57,573 nt of DNA from Anaerostipes hominis (ex Lee et al. 2021) (GTDB lineage: Bacteria > Bacillota > Clostridia > Lachnospirales > Lachnospiraceae), in NCBI RefSeq assembly GCF_002270485.1, contig NZ_NQOG01000018.1, forward strand, positions 1-57,573. The letters run 5' to 3'. The notes beneath the pieces are model-generated. The model searched no databases and was not told the DNA's origin. It was given only the letters and a program-made list of their open reading frames with translations. This document shows positions 22,070 to 30,668 of the stretch, one piece after another (position 1 is the stretch's first letter; each line of letters starts with the position of its first letter). A program made the translations under genes and the position numbers.

Positions 22070-24637
22070 ATGAGTTTGTTAGGAAAAATTTTTGGTTCGC
22101 ACAGTGAAAAAGAACTGAAGCGGATCAGTGGGATTGTGAATAAAATTGAATCTTTTGACGAACCGATGCAGAAATTATCCGATGAGGAACTGAGAAATAA
22201 AACTGCTGAGTTTAAGGAGCGTCTGAGCAACGGAGACACACTGGACGACCTTTTGCCGGAAGCTTATGCGGTTGTCCGGGAAGCGAGTGCCAGGACTATT
22301 GGGCTCAAGCACTATCGGGTCCAGCTGATCGGCGGTATTATCCTTCATCAGGGAAGGATCGCAGAGATGAGGACCGGTGAAGGTAAGACCCTGGTCTCCA
22401 CTCTTCCTGCCTACTTAAACGCCCTGGAAGGGAAGGGCGTGCACATCGTTACGGTGAATGACTACCTGGCAACCCGTGATGCGGAGTGGATGGGAAAGGT
22501 TCACAACTTCTTAGGCGTTACGGTCGGTGTGGTTACCAATGAGATGGAAAACGACGAGCGGCGGGCAGCCTATAACTGTGATATCACATATATCACCAAC
22601 AATGAACTGGGATTTGATTACCTGAGGGACAACATGGTCATCGAAAAAGAAGATCTGGTTCAGCGCGACCTGCACTATGCCATTGTCGATGAGGTCGATT
22701 CTGTACTGATCGATGAGGCCAGAACACCATTGATCATTTCCGGTCAGAGCGGGAAATCCACCGAGCTCTACCGTGCCTGCGATATCCTTGCAAGGCAGAT
22801 GGAGAGGGGAAGCTCCGACGGGGAACTTTCCAAGATGGATATCCTGATGAACGAGGACATTGAAGAAGACGGCGACTTTTTGGTCAATGAAAAGGATAAG
22901 CACGTGCTTCTGACCGCCCAGGGCGTGAAAAAGGTGGAGGAGTTCTTCCATATAGATAACCTTGCCGATCCTGAGAATCTTGCGATCCAGCACAATATTA
23001 TCCTGGCGCTGCGCGCTCATAATCTTATGTTTATTGACAAAGATTATGTAGTGAAGGACGATGAAGTGCTGATCGTCGATGAGTTCACCGGACGTATCAT
23101 GCCGGGCAGACGGTATTCAGACGGACTTCATCAGGCGATCGAGGCGAAAGAAGGCGTGAAGGTTAAGAGAGAGTCCAAGACCCTCGCTACTATCACATTC
23201 CAGAATTTCTTCAATAAATATAATAAGAAATCCGGTATGACCGGTACAGCCGAGACCGAGGAACAGGAATTCCGTGAGATCTACGGCATGGACGTTGTAG
23301 TCATCCCGACCAACAAACCGGTTGTGCGTGTTGACCACGAAGATGCCATCTATAAGACGAAGCAGGAGAAGATGAGGGCGGTTGTTGAGGACATCGCGGC
23401 ATCCCACGCCAAGGGACAGCCAGTGCTCGTAGGTACGATCACCATTGATATGTCCGAGGAACTGAGCCGCATGCTCAAAAAACAGGGGATCAAGCACAAC
23501 GTGCTGAATGCCAAGTTCCATGAAAAGGAGGCGGAGATCATCTCCCATGCAGGCGAGATCGGTGCTGTCACCATCGCTACCAACATGGCGGGCCGTGGTA
23601 CCGATATTGTCCTGGCAGACGGTGTGGCCGCTCTGGGCGGTTTAAAGATCATCGGTACAGAGCGTCATGAATCCAGGCGTATTGACAATCAGCTCCGAGG
23701 ACGTGCCGGACGGCAGGGAGACCCTGGTGAATCTAAGTTTTACCTGTCCCTGGAAGACGATCTGATGAGACTGTTTGGATCTGAGAGGATGATTTCTGTA
23801 TACAACGCCCTCGGCATACCGGAAGGGGAAGAGATCCAGCACAAATCCATCAGCAGGACGATCGAAAAGGCCCAGAAGAAGATCGAGAATAACAACTTCG
23901 GTATCCGTAAAAATCTGCTGGATTATGACAGGGTAAACAACGAACAGAGAGAGATCATGTACAAAGAACGCCGCCGTGTTCTGGATGGGGAAAACATGAA
24001 GGATTCTGTGATTCATATGATGGAGGAAACCATCGCAGACTATGTAAACCAGTGTGCCAGTGAAGATGCGGCACCGGAAGAATGGGATATGGATACACTG
24101 AATGCAGAGCTGCGCCCAATCGTTCCGTTCGGAAAGATCGAACTGACTCAGGAAGAGATTCAGGCAGGGAAACCTGAGATGCTCACAAAGCGTCTTCAGG
24201 ATGAGGCTGCCCGGCTGTATGCCGAGAAGGAAAAGGAATTTGAAGACTATGACCTCCGGGAGATAGAGCGTATCATTCTTCTCAAGGTCATTGACCGCAA
24301 GTGGATGGATCATATCGATGATATGGATCAGCTTCGGGAGGGCATCGGTATGCAGGCATACGGACAGAGAGATCCGGTAGTAGAATACCGCATGGCCGGT
24401 TTTGAGATGTTCAATGTGATGACGAAGGCAATCCAGGAGGAGACCACCGGAGCGCTGTTCCACGTAGAGATTGAACAGAAGGTGGAGAAAGAGCAGGTTG
24501 CCCAGGTGACAAGCACTAATAAAGACGACAGCAGTGTAAAGACTCCGTATAAGAGAAAAGGGGAGAAGATCGGGAGAAATGATCCATGCCCATGCGGAAG
24601 CGGAAAGAAATATAAAAACTGCTGTGGAAGAAATTAA
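22070..24637 (+). CDS. secA: Preprotein translocase ATPase SecA
   Basis: This 855-residue motor drives unfolded preproteins through SecYEG. Walker A MRTGEGKT lies near residue 101, Walker [21 protein letters not shown] near 206-225, the second nucleotide-binding region has [12 protein letters not shown], and the end carries the zinc-binding SEC-C motif [18 protein letters not shown]. The ATG at 22070 is preceded by GGGAGT. It lies 12 bases from prfB, with which it is probably co-transcribed up to the terminator at 25881. Confidence 0.97.
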   Translation: MSLLGKIFGSHSEKELKRISGIVNKIESFDEPMQKLSDEELRNKTAEFKERLSNGDTLDDLLPEAYAVVREASARTIGLKHYRVQLIGGIILHQGRIAEMRTGEGKTLVSTLPAYLNALEGKGVHIVTVNDYLATRDAEWMGKVHNFLGVTVGVVTNEMENDERRAAYNCDITYITNNELGFDYLRDNMVIEKEDLVQRDLHYAIVDEVDSVLIDEARTPLIISGQSGKSTELYRACDILARQMERGSSDGELSKMDILMNEDIEEDGDFLVNEKDKHVLLTAQGVKKVEEFFHIDNLADPENLAIQHNIILALRAHNLMFIDKDYVVKDDEVLIVDEFTGRIMPGRRYSDGLHQAIEAKEGVKVKRESKTLATITFQNFFNKYNKKSGMTGTAETEEQEFREIYGMDVVVIPTNKPVVRVDHEDAIYKTKQEKMRAVVEDIAASHAKGQPVLVGTITIDMSEELSRMLKKQGIKHNVLNAKFHEKEAEIISHAGEIGAVTIATNMAGRGTDIVLADGVAALGGLKIIGTERHESRRIDNQLRGRAGRQGDPGESKFYLSLEDDLMRLFGSERMISVYNALGIPEGEEIQHKSISRTIEKAQKKIENNNFGIRKNLLDYDRVNNEQREIMYKERRRVLDGENMKDSVIHMMEETIADYVNQCASEDAAPEEWDMDTLNAELRPIVPFGKIELTQEEIQAGKPEMLTKRLQDEAARLYAEKEKEFEDYDLREIERIILLKVIDRKWMDHIDDMDQLREGIGMQAYGQRDPVVEYRMAGFEMFNVMTKAIQEETTGALFHVEIEQKVEKEQVAQVTSTNKDDSSVKTPYKRKGEKIGRNDPCPCGSGKKYKNCCGRN

Positions 24638-24649
24638 GGAGTTTTTGGA

Positions 24650-25753
24650 GTGATTGAATTAGATCAGTTAAAATATAACCTGAATTCCTACCGGGAGCCA
24701 CTTGAGAAATTAAGCGGTTCTCTTGGCTTGGAAGAAAAGAAAGAGCGGATCGAGCAGCTGGAGCTTGATATGGAAGCTCCGGGATTCTGGGAGGACCTGG
24801 AGGAGTCCCAGAAGGTGGTCAGAGAGGTCAAAGGGCTGAAGGATCAGGTGGTAGGATATGAAGGGCTGAAAGGACAGTTTGAGGATATTGAGACTTTGAT
24901 CGAGATGGCGTCGGAGGAAGAGGACGAAGAACTGGCTGCGGAAACTCAGGAGGCATTTGCGGAGTTTGAGACAGCCTATGAAAGCCTGCGGATTTCTACT
25001 CTCCTGAGCGGGGAATATGACAAGAATAATGCAATCCTGAGCCTTCATGCAGGGGCTGGCGGAACTGAGTCCTGTGACTGGGCCGGTATGCTGTACCGGA
25101 TGTATACCCGTTGGGCCGGGAAAAAAGGATTCGAGACAAGAGTCATTGACTATTTGGACGGGGAAGAGGCAGGAATTAAATCAGTGACGGTAGAAATCAA
25201 AGGTGAAAACGCCTATGGGTATTTAAGGTCCGAGAGAGGCGTTCACCGGCTGGTGAGAATTTCTCCGTTTAACGCGGCGGGAAAGAGGCAGACCTCCTTT
25301 GCATCCTGTGACGTGATGCCGGAGATTGACGAAGACCTGAATGTGGAGATCGCCGATGAAGATATCAGGATCGATACTTACCGGGCCAGCGGCGCGGGAG
25401 GCCAGCATATCAATAAGACGGATTCTGCCATAAGGATCACGCATATCCCGACAGGGATCGTTGTCCAGTGCCAGAATGAACGGTCACAGCATAAGAATAA
25501 AGACCAGGCTATGAAGATGCTCAAGACAAAGCTGTATCTGTTAAAAGAGCAGCAGCATCTGGAAAAGCTGTCTGATATCCGGGGAGACGTGGGAGACAAT
25601 GGATGGGGAAGCCAGATTCGGTCTTATGTCCTGCAGCCGTATACTATGGTGAAAGATCACAGGACAAATAAAGAAAGCGGCAATCCATCCGCTGTCCTGG
25701 ACGGAGATCTGGACGGTTTCATGAACGCATACCTGGCATGGAGCAATGATTAA
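24650..25753 (+). CDS. prfB: Peptide chain release factor 2, in-frame (no programmed frameshift)
   Basis: This 367-residue class I release factor recognises UGA and UAA. The catalytic GGQ is in SGAGGQHINKTD at about residue 249. A recognition-loop region SPFNAAGKRQTSFAS takes the place of the SPF motif at about 204. Many bacteria interrupt prfB after about 25 codons with a UGA and a +1 slip; here the corresponding stretch GSLGLEEKKERIEQLELDME is read straight through, with CTT GGC TTG and no stop. GTG 24650 has AAGGAG eight bases upstream, overlapping the secA stop. Autoregulation by frameshifting is therefore absent. Confidence 0.95.
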   Translation: MIELDQLKYNLNSYREPLEKLSGSLGLEEKKERIEQLELDMEAPGFWEDLEESQKVVREVKGLKDQVVGYEGLKGQFEDIETLIEMASEEEDEELAAETQEAFAEFETAYESLRISTLLSGEYDKNNAILSLHAGAGGTESCDWAGMLYRMYTRWAGKKGFETRVIDYLDGEEAGIKSVTVEIKGENAYGYLRSERGVHRLVRISPFNAAGKRQTSFASCDVMPEIDEDLNVEIADEDIRIDTYRASGAGGQHINKTDSAIRITHIPTGIVVQCQNERSQHKNKDQAMKMLKTKLYLLKEQQHLEKLSDIRGDVGDNGWGSQIRSYVLQPYTMVKDHRTNKESGNPSAVLDGDLDGFMNAYLAWSND

Positions 25754-25880
25754 GAAGACGCTGCGGTATACGGCCGGACAATAACTGCCGGCAAAATACA
25801 TTTCTCTGTCCGCGGCCGCGCTGCTGTGTATTATATGGCTGATGTTAAAATGTCTGAAGAAATAGAGTAAGAGATTTGCA

Positions 25881-25916
25881 GGACATACAATCTGCATGGT
25901 TGTATGTCCGTTTTTT
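25881..25916 (+). terminator. secA-prfB terminator
   Basis: GGACATACAA (25881-25890) pairs with TTGTATGTCC (25900-25909), followed by G and T6. Confidence 0.92.
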
Positions 25917-25926
25917 ATTTAAACAG

Positions 25927-25955
25927 TTGCTTAATTTATAAAAATATGATAGTAT
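25927..25955 (+). promoter_or_regulatory. Promoter of the aspartate/threonine operon
   Basis: TTGCTT (25927-25932), 17 bases, TAGTAT (25950-25955). A small hairpin CGTCTG/CAGACG lies in the leader between about 25956 and 25986. Confidence 0.55.
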
Positions 25956-26000
25956 CGTCTGGAAAAACAAATGTGTTCAGCAGACGCACAGAGGTGGACT

Positions 26001-26444
26001 ATGTTAGAAGATTCAAAGTATTATGTCATTAAAAAGAAAGCAGTTCCGGAGGTTCTATTAAAAGTACTGGAAGTGCAGAAGCTTCTGGATGCAGAACAGG
26101 CCAAGTCCATTCAGGAGGCCACAGAAACTGTGGGGATCAGCCGGAGTTCTTATTATAAGTACAAAGATGATATTTTTCCTTTTCACGCGAGCAAAAAGGG
26201 ACGAAATATCACGTTTGTGATCGAGGTGGAAGACCAGCCGGGAGTTATGGCGACAGTGCTTCAGGTATTTGCAAACTACAAGGCCAATATCCTGACGATC
26301 CATCAGAGTATTCCGATCAACGGAAAAGGAGTGCTCACAGTCAGCGTGGATATTGTTGATATGGAGACCGATGTTTCTGCCATGATCGAGAGCGTAGAAA
26401 AGCTTGACAACATTACATATGTAAAAATAATTGCAAAGGAGTAA
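26001..26444 (+). CDS. ACT-domain regulatory protein (UPF0735/PheB type)
   Basis: This 147-residue protein has a short N-terminal helix-turn-helix-like region (QEATETVGISRSSYYKYKDD, residues 33-52) and a C-terminal ACT domain (66-145: ITFVIEVEDQPGVMATVLQV). ACT domains bind amino acids. It starts the hom-PGM-lysC operon and is five bases from hom, so it may sense threonine or another aspartate-family product, though no target has been shown for the family. ATG 26001 follows GAGGTGG. Confidence 0.85.
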   Translation: MLEDSKYYVIKKKAVPEVLLKVLEVQKLLDAEQAKSIQEATETVGISRSSYYKYKDDIFPFHASKKGRNITFVIEVEDQPGVMATVLQVFANYKANILTIHQSIPINGKGVLTVSVDIVDMETDVSAMIESVEKLDNITYVKIIAKE

Positions 26445-26449
26445 AACAG

Positions 26450-27664
26450 ATGATAAACATTGCGGTATTGGGATATGGAACCATTGGATCAGGAGTCGTG
26501 GAGGTAATCGAGACAAATCACGAGAGCATCAACCATAAGATCGGGGAGCCGATCCGGGTAAAATATGTTTTGGACAAGAGGGATTTATCCGACACACCGG
26601 TGGCGTCAAAGGCAGTCACAGACTATGATATTATTTTAAATGACGACGAAGTGAGCATCGTTGTGGAAGTCTTAGGCGGAGTGGAGCCGGCATACACGTT
26701 TGCAAAACAGGCATTGGAGCACGGGAAGAGTGTTGCCACTTCCAATAAGGAATTGGTGGCTGAAAAGGGTGCGGAACTACTGGCCATGGCAAAGTCCAAG
26801 AATCTAAATTTCCTGTTTGAGGCGAGTGTGGGAGGCGGAATTCCGATCATCCGTCCGTTAAACCAGTCTCTGACAGCCGATGAGATCAATGAAATAACAG
26901 GCATACTGAACGGAACTACAAACTATATCTTAACAAGGATGGCCGATGAAGGGGCTGACTTCGATGAGGTGTTAAAGGACGCTCAGGACAAAGGATATGC
27001 GGAACTTCATCCGGAAGCGGATGTGGAGGGATATGATGCGTGCAGAAAGATTGCGATCCTGACTTCACTGGCATTCGGCATGCAGGTAGATTATGAGGAT
27101 GTACATACCGAAGGCATCACAAAGATCACAGAAACCGACATGAAATATGCAAAAGCCCTGAATAAGAGCATTAAGCTTTTAGGAACAAGCAAAAAAATCG
27201 GAGACAATGTATATGCCATGGTATGCCCGATGATGATTGGCAGAGATCATCCGCTGATCGGCGTCAACGATGTGTTCAACGGCATTTTTGTAAACGGAAA
27301 TGTCATCGGCGACGTGATGTTTTACGGAGCGGGGGCAGGAAAGCTTCCGACAGCCAGCGCGGTTGTGGCAGACGTGATCGATGCGGCAAAGCATAAAGAG
27401 AGAAATATCATGCAGATCTGGAGTGAAAAGAAGCTTCATCTCGCAGATATCGGCGATTTTGAACATAAATTCTTTGTGCGTCTTCCGAAAGACTGCGACA
27501 GAGAAAAAGTAAAAGAAGTTTTTGGCGATGTAGAAGAAGTTTCAGCAGAAGGGGTGACAGATGAATTTGCATTTGTTACACTGACAATGAAAGAAAAAGA
27601 CTATCAGGATAAGATCAAAGCGTTTAATTCCGTTTTGGGCATGATTCGTATGAATGTTAAATAG
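26450..27664 (+). CDS. hom: Homoserine dehydrogenase
   Basis: This 404-residue protein reduces aspartate semialdehyde to homoserine. The NAD(P) Rossmann motif GYGTIGSGVVEV is at residues 8-19. The conserved catalytic-domain stretch GILNGTTNYILTRMADEGAD is at about 151-170, followed by AELHPEADVEGYDACRKIAI with the substrate-binding Glu/Asp. A C-terminal ACT-like segment (about 330-404) suggests feedback control by threonine. It sits between the ACT regulator and a PGM-like gene. Confidence 0.95.
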   Translation: MINIAVLGYGTIGSGVVEVIETNHESINHKIGEPIRVKYVLDKRDLSDTPVASKAVTDYDIILNDDEVSIVVEVLGGVEPAYTFAKQALEHGKSVATSNKELVAEKGAELLAMAKSKNLNFLFEASVGGGIPIIRPLNQSLTADEINEITGILNGTTNYILTRMADEGADFDEVLKDAQDKGYAELHPEADVEGYDACRKIAILTSLAFGMQVDYEDVHTEGITKITETDMKYAKALNKSIKLLGTSKKIGDNVYAMVCPMMIGRDHPLIGVNDVFNGIFVNGNVIGDVMFYGAGAGKLPTASAVVADVIDAAKHKERNIMQIWSEKKLHLADIGDFEHKFFVRLPKDCDREKVKEVFGDVEEVSAEGVTDEFAFVTLTMKEKDYQDKIKAFNSVLGMIRMNVK

Positions 27665-27681
27665 ATTTGGAGGACTAGTTT

Positions 27682-28881
27682 ATGAAGTATATTGTTGTGT
27701 TGGGAGACGGAATGGCCGATGAACCGATCGGTGAGCTGGGCGGCAGAACACCGCTTCAGGCGGCCAGGACTCCGGTCATGGATACCATGGCAAAGGTATC
27801 GGAACAGGGAATTGCTTACACGGTGCCAAAGAACCTTCCGGCTGGAAGTGACGTGGCAAACCTTGCTATGCTCGGCTATGACCCGCAGAAGTATTATTCC
27901 GGGAGATCGCCTCTTGAGGCGCTTTCCATCGGTGTGGATATGAAGGATACTGACATTGCTCTGCGCTGCAACATTGTCACCTTATCAGAAGATGAGACCT
28001 ATGAGGAAAAAACTATCATCGATCACAGCTCCGGGGAGATCACAACAGAAGAGGCAAGGGTTCTGATCGATGCGGTGAAAAAGGAATTAGAGACAGATGA
28101 GTTTCAGTATTATCCGGGAGTCAGCTACCGCCATCTTACGATCTGGGATCACGGAGAGACGGTGGAACTGACGCCACCCCATGATATATTAGGAAAGCGG
28201 ATCGGGGAGTATCTTCCTGAGGAGACAAAGCTCCGGGAGATGATGGAGAAGAGTTTTGATATTTTAGACCGGCATCCAATCAACGAAAAACGCAGGGAGA
28301 TGGGATTGAATCCGGCGAACAGCATTTGGTTCTGGGGTGCGGGCACCCGTCCTGCGCTGGATGATTTTGAGGAAAAAACAGGAAAGAAGGGTGCTATGGT
28401 ATCCGCTGTGGATCTGCTGAAAGGCATCGCGGTCGGTACGCACATGCTGAATTTAGATGTGGAAGGAGCCACAGGCGGACTCGATACCAACTATAAAGGA
28501 AAAGCAATGGCAGCCGTGGATTCTCTGACGAAAGACGGGGCGGATGTGGTTTATATTCATGTGGAAGCTCCCGACGAGATGGGGCACCAGGGAAGTGTGG
28601 AAAATAAAGTGAAGGCCATTGAATTTCTCGATAACCAGGTGATCCGTGTCGTCGCAGAGGAGCTGAAGAAGCGCGGAGAAGATTTCCGTATGCTCATCGG
28701 GCCGGACCATCCGACACCCATTTCGATCCGGACCCATTCCAAAGACCCGATTCCGTTTATGATCTATGACAGCACGAAGGAAATGAAGGGACAGAAGGAA
28801 TACAGCGAAGAGGCAGCAAAAAGTACAGGACTCGTCCTGGAACACGGACATGATCTGATGGGCCGGCTATTACAAAAATAA
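27682..28881 (+). CDS. Phosphoglycerate-mutase-like protein, putative homoserine kinase (TIGR02535 type)
   Basis: This 399-residue member of the alkaline-phosphatase/ApgM superfamily opens VLGDGMADEPIGELGGRTPL, with Asp at the metal site, and has SDVANLAMLGYDP with Ser as the phosphorylated residue, YIHVEAPDEMGHQG and GPDHPTPISIRTHSKDP with metal-binding Asp/His. By sequence it would be called 2,3-bisphosphoglycerate-independent phosphoglycerate mutase. Proteins of this kind encoded between hom and lysC have been proposed to act as homoserine kinase. No GHMP-type thrB is in the window. The kinase role is a context inference. AGGA precedes the ATG by about 11 bases. Confidence 0.8.
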   Translation: MKYIVVLGDGMADEPIGELGGRTPLQAARTPVMDTMAKVSEQGIAYTVPKNLPAGSDVANLAMLGYDPQKYYSGRSPLEALSIGVDMKDTDIALRCNIVTLSEDETYEEKTIIDHSSGEITTEEARVLIDAVKKELETDEFQYYPGVSYRHLTIWDHGETVELTPPHDILGKRIGEYLPEETKLREMMEKSFDILDRHPINEKRREMGLNPANSIWFWGAGTRPALDDFEEKTGKKGAMVSAVDLLKGIAVGTHMLNLDVEGATGGLDTNYKGKAMAAVDSLTKDGADVVYIHVEAPDEMGHQGSVENKVKAIEFLDNQVIRVVAEELKKRGEDFRMLIGPDHPTPISIRTHSKDPIPFMIYDSTKEMKGQKEYSEEAAKSTGLVLEHGHDLMGRLLQK

Positions 28882-28903
28882 GAGAAAATTTTAGGAGGCA
28901 GCA

Positions 28904-30106
28904 ATGTTAATTGTTAAAAAATTCGGAGGTACATCCGTAGGAAATAAAGAGAGGATTTTAAATGTGGCAAAACGCTGCATTGAAGAATACCAGAAAGGAA
29001 ATGACGTGGTTGTTGTCTTGTCTGCAATGGGCAAGATGACAGATGAACTGATCGCGATGGCGAAGGATATTAATCCAAATCCGCCGAAGCGGGAGATGGA
29101 TATGCTTCTGACTACAGGAGAGCAGACATCCGTTGCCATGATGGCGATGGCGATGCACTCCATGGGGATTCCGGCTGTTTCCCTGAATGCATTCCAGGTA
29201 GCCATGCACACGAGCCACGCTTACAGCAACGCCAGGATCAAGAGAATCGATACGGACCGCATTTTTAACGAGCTGGAACAGAGAAAAATCGTCATCGTGA
29301 CAGGATTCCAGGGTGTGGACCGTTACGACAACTATACGACTTTGGGCCGCGGCGGCTCAGACACTACTGCCGTTGCCTTGGCTGCGGCCCTGAATGCGGA
29401 TGCCTGCGAGATCTATACGGATGTAGACGGTGTTTACACCGCAGATCCAAGAAAAGTCACTACGGCGAAGAAACTCCAGGAGATCACCTACGATGAGATG
29501 CTGGAGATGGCCACACTCGGTGCGGGAGTTCTCCATAACCGTTCTGTGGAACTCGCCAAAAAGCACGGAGTACAGCTGGTTGTCCGTTCCAGCCTGACGA
29601 AAGAAGAGGGAACGGTTGTCAAAGAGAGGATCATGATGCCTCAGGCAGAGATCAGCGGTGTTGCCGGAGACGATGATGCGGCACGGATCTCTGTGACGGG
29701 ACTCGAGGATGAGCCGGGAGTAGCATTCCGCCTGTTCAATATCCTTGCAAAGAAGAATATCAATATCGACATCATACTCCAGTCCGTAGGACAGAACGCA
29801 AAGAAAGATATTTCTTTTACGGTGAAAGAAGACGATGCGGATCTGGCAGTCAAAACGATCAAAGAGCATCTGCCGCTGGGGTCCTATGCGGATGTGGATG
29901 CTACCACCGACGTGGCCAAAGTATCCATCATTGGAAGCGGACTGATCGGACACTCTGGAATGGCTGCCCGCATGTTTGAGGCACTGTATGAGGTTGGAGT
30001 CAATATCCGGATGATCTCAACATCTGAGATCCGTGTGACGGTTATCGTGGACCGGGCTGATATGGTGAAGGCTATGAATGCGGCACACGAAGCATTTGAA
30101 TTATAA
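28904..30106 (+). CDS. lysC: Aspartate kinase
   Basis: This 400-residue enzyme phosphorylates aspartate in the first step of the lysine, threonine and methionine branch. It opens IVKKFGGTSVGNKERI, with TTGEQTSVAMMAMAMHSMGI and TLGRGGSDTTAVALAAALNA for aspartate and ATP binding. Two ACT domains occupy about residues 262-400 (VTGLEDEPGVAFRLFNILAK and IIGSGLIGHSGMAARMFEAL), the usual site of lysine or threonine feedback. AGGAGG precedes the ATG. A strong terminator at 30122 ends the operon. Confidence 0.95.
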   Translation: MLIVKKFGGTSVGNKERILNVAKRCIEEYQKGNDVVVVLSAMGKMTDELIAMAKDINPNPPKREMDMLLTTGEQTSVAMMAMAMHSMGIPAVSLNAFQVAMHTSHAYSNARIKRIDTDRIFNELEQRKIVIVTGFQGVDRYDNYTTLGRGGSDTTAVALAAALNADACEIYTDVDGVYTADPRKVTTAKKLQEITYDEMLEMATLGAGVLHNRSVELAKKHGVQLVVRSSLTKEEGTVVKERIMMPQAEISGVAGDDDAARISVTGLEDEPGVAFRLFNILAKKNINIDIILQSVGQNAKKDISFTVKEDDADLAVKTIKEHLPLGSYADVDATTDVAKVSIIGSGLIGHSGMAARMFEALYEVGVNIRMISTSEIRVTVIVDRADMVKAMNAAHEAFEL

Positions 30107-30121
30107 CAGAAGGTGAAAGGG

Positions 30122-30152
30122 AACACCGCCTGCAGTCCGGGCGGTGTTTTTT
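30122..30152 (+). terminator. Terminator of the ACT-hom-PGM-lysC operon
   Basis: AACACCGCC (30122-30130) pairs with GGCGGTGTT (30140-30148), followed by T4. Confidence 0.9.
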
Positions 30153-30176
30153 GACCCGGAAGGAAAGGAGATCGGG

Positions 30177-30656
30177 ATGAAGAGAACAGATTATTTATCA
30201 TGGGATCAGTATTTCATGGGGGTTGCGCTTCTTTCTGCCCAGAGGAGCAAGGATGACCACACGCAGGTCGGGGCATGTCTTGTCAATGACCAGAATAAAA
30301 TATTATCCGTGGGCTACAACGGGATGCCGACCGGCTGCCATGACGATGACATGCCGTGGGAGCGGGAGGGAGAACCTCTCGATACAAAATACTTTTATGT
30401 CTGTCATGCAGAACTCAATGCCATTTTAAATTACGGGGGAGGCTCTCTCTATGGAGCGAGAGTCTACGTAACTTTATTTCCGTGCAATGAGTGTGCCAAG
30501 GCCATCATTCAGAGCGGAATGAAGGAAGTGATTTATATGCAGGACAAGTACGCCGATGACGACATGACGGTTGCGTCCAAGAGGATGTTTGATATGGCCG
30601 GTGTGAAGTACCGGAAATTTGAACCAAAAGACCAGACAATAGAACTGCACTTATAA
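30177..30656 (+). CDS. Deoxycytidylate deaminase
   Basis: This 159-residue zinc enzyme converts dCMP to dUMP. The zinc site is formed by CHAELNAIL and [28 protein letters not shown] and the acidic [11 protein letters not shown] insert are typical of the ComEB/dCMP deaminase branch. ATG 30177 is chosen because AAAGGAG lies just upstream; a longer frame begins inside the preceding terminator. The tex gene begins 12 bases after. Confidence 0.9.
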   Translation: MKRTDYLSWDQYFMGVALLSAQRSKDDHTQVGACLVNDQNKILSVGYNGMPTGCHDDDMPWEREGEPLDTKYFYVCHAELNAILNYGGGSLYGARVYVTLFPCNECAKAIIQSGMKEVIYMQDKYADDDMTVASKRMFDMAGVKYRKFEPKDQTIELHL

Positions 30657-30668
30657 GGAAATGGAAAA

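Noticed and set aside
24650-24760. Programmed +1 frameshift in prfB
   Set aside because: The frame is continuous and no UGA is present at the usual site.
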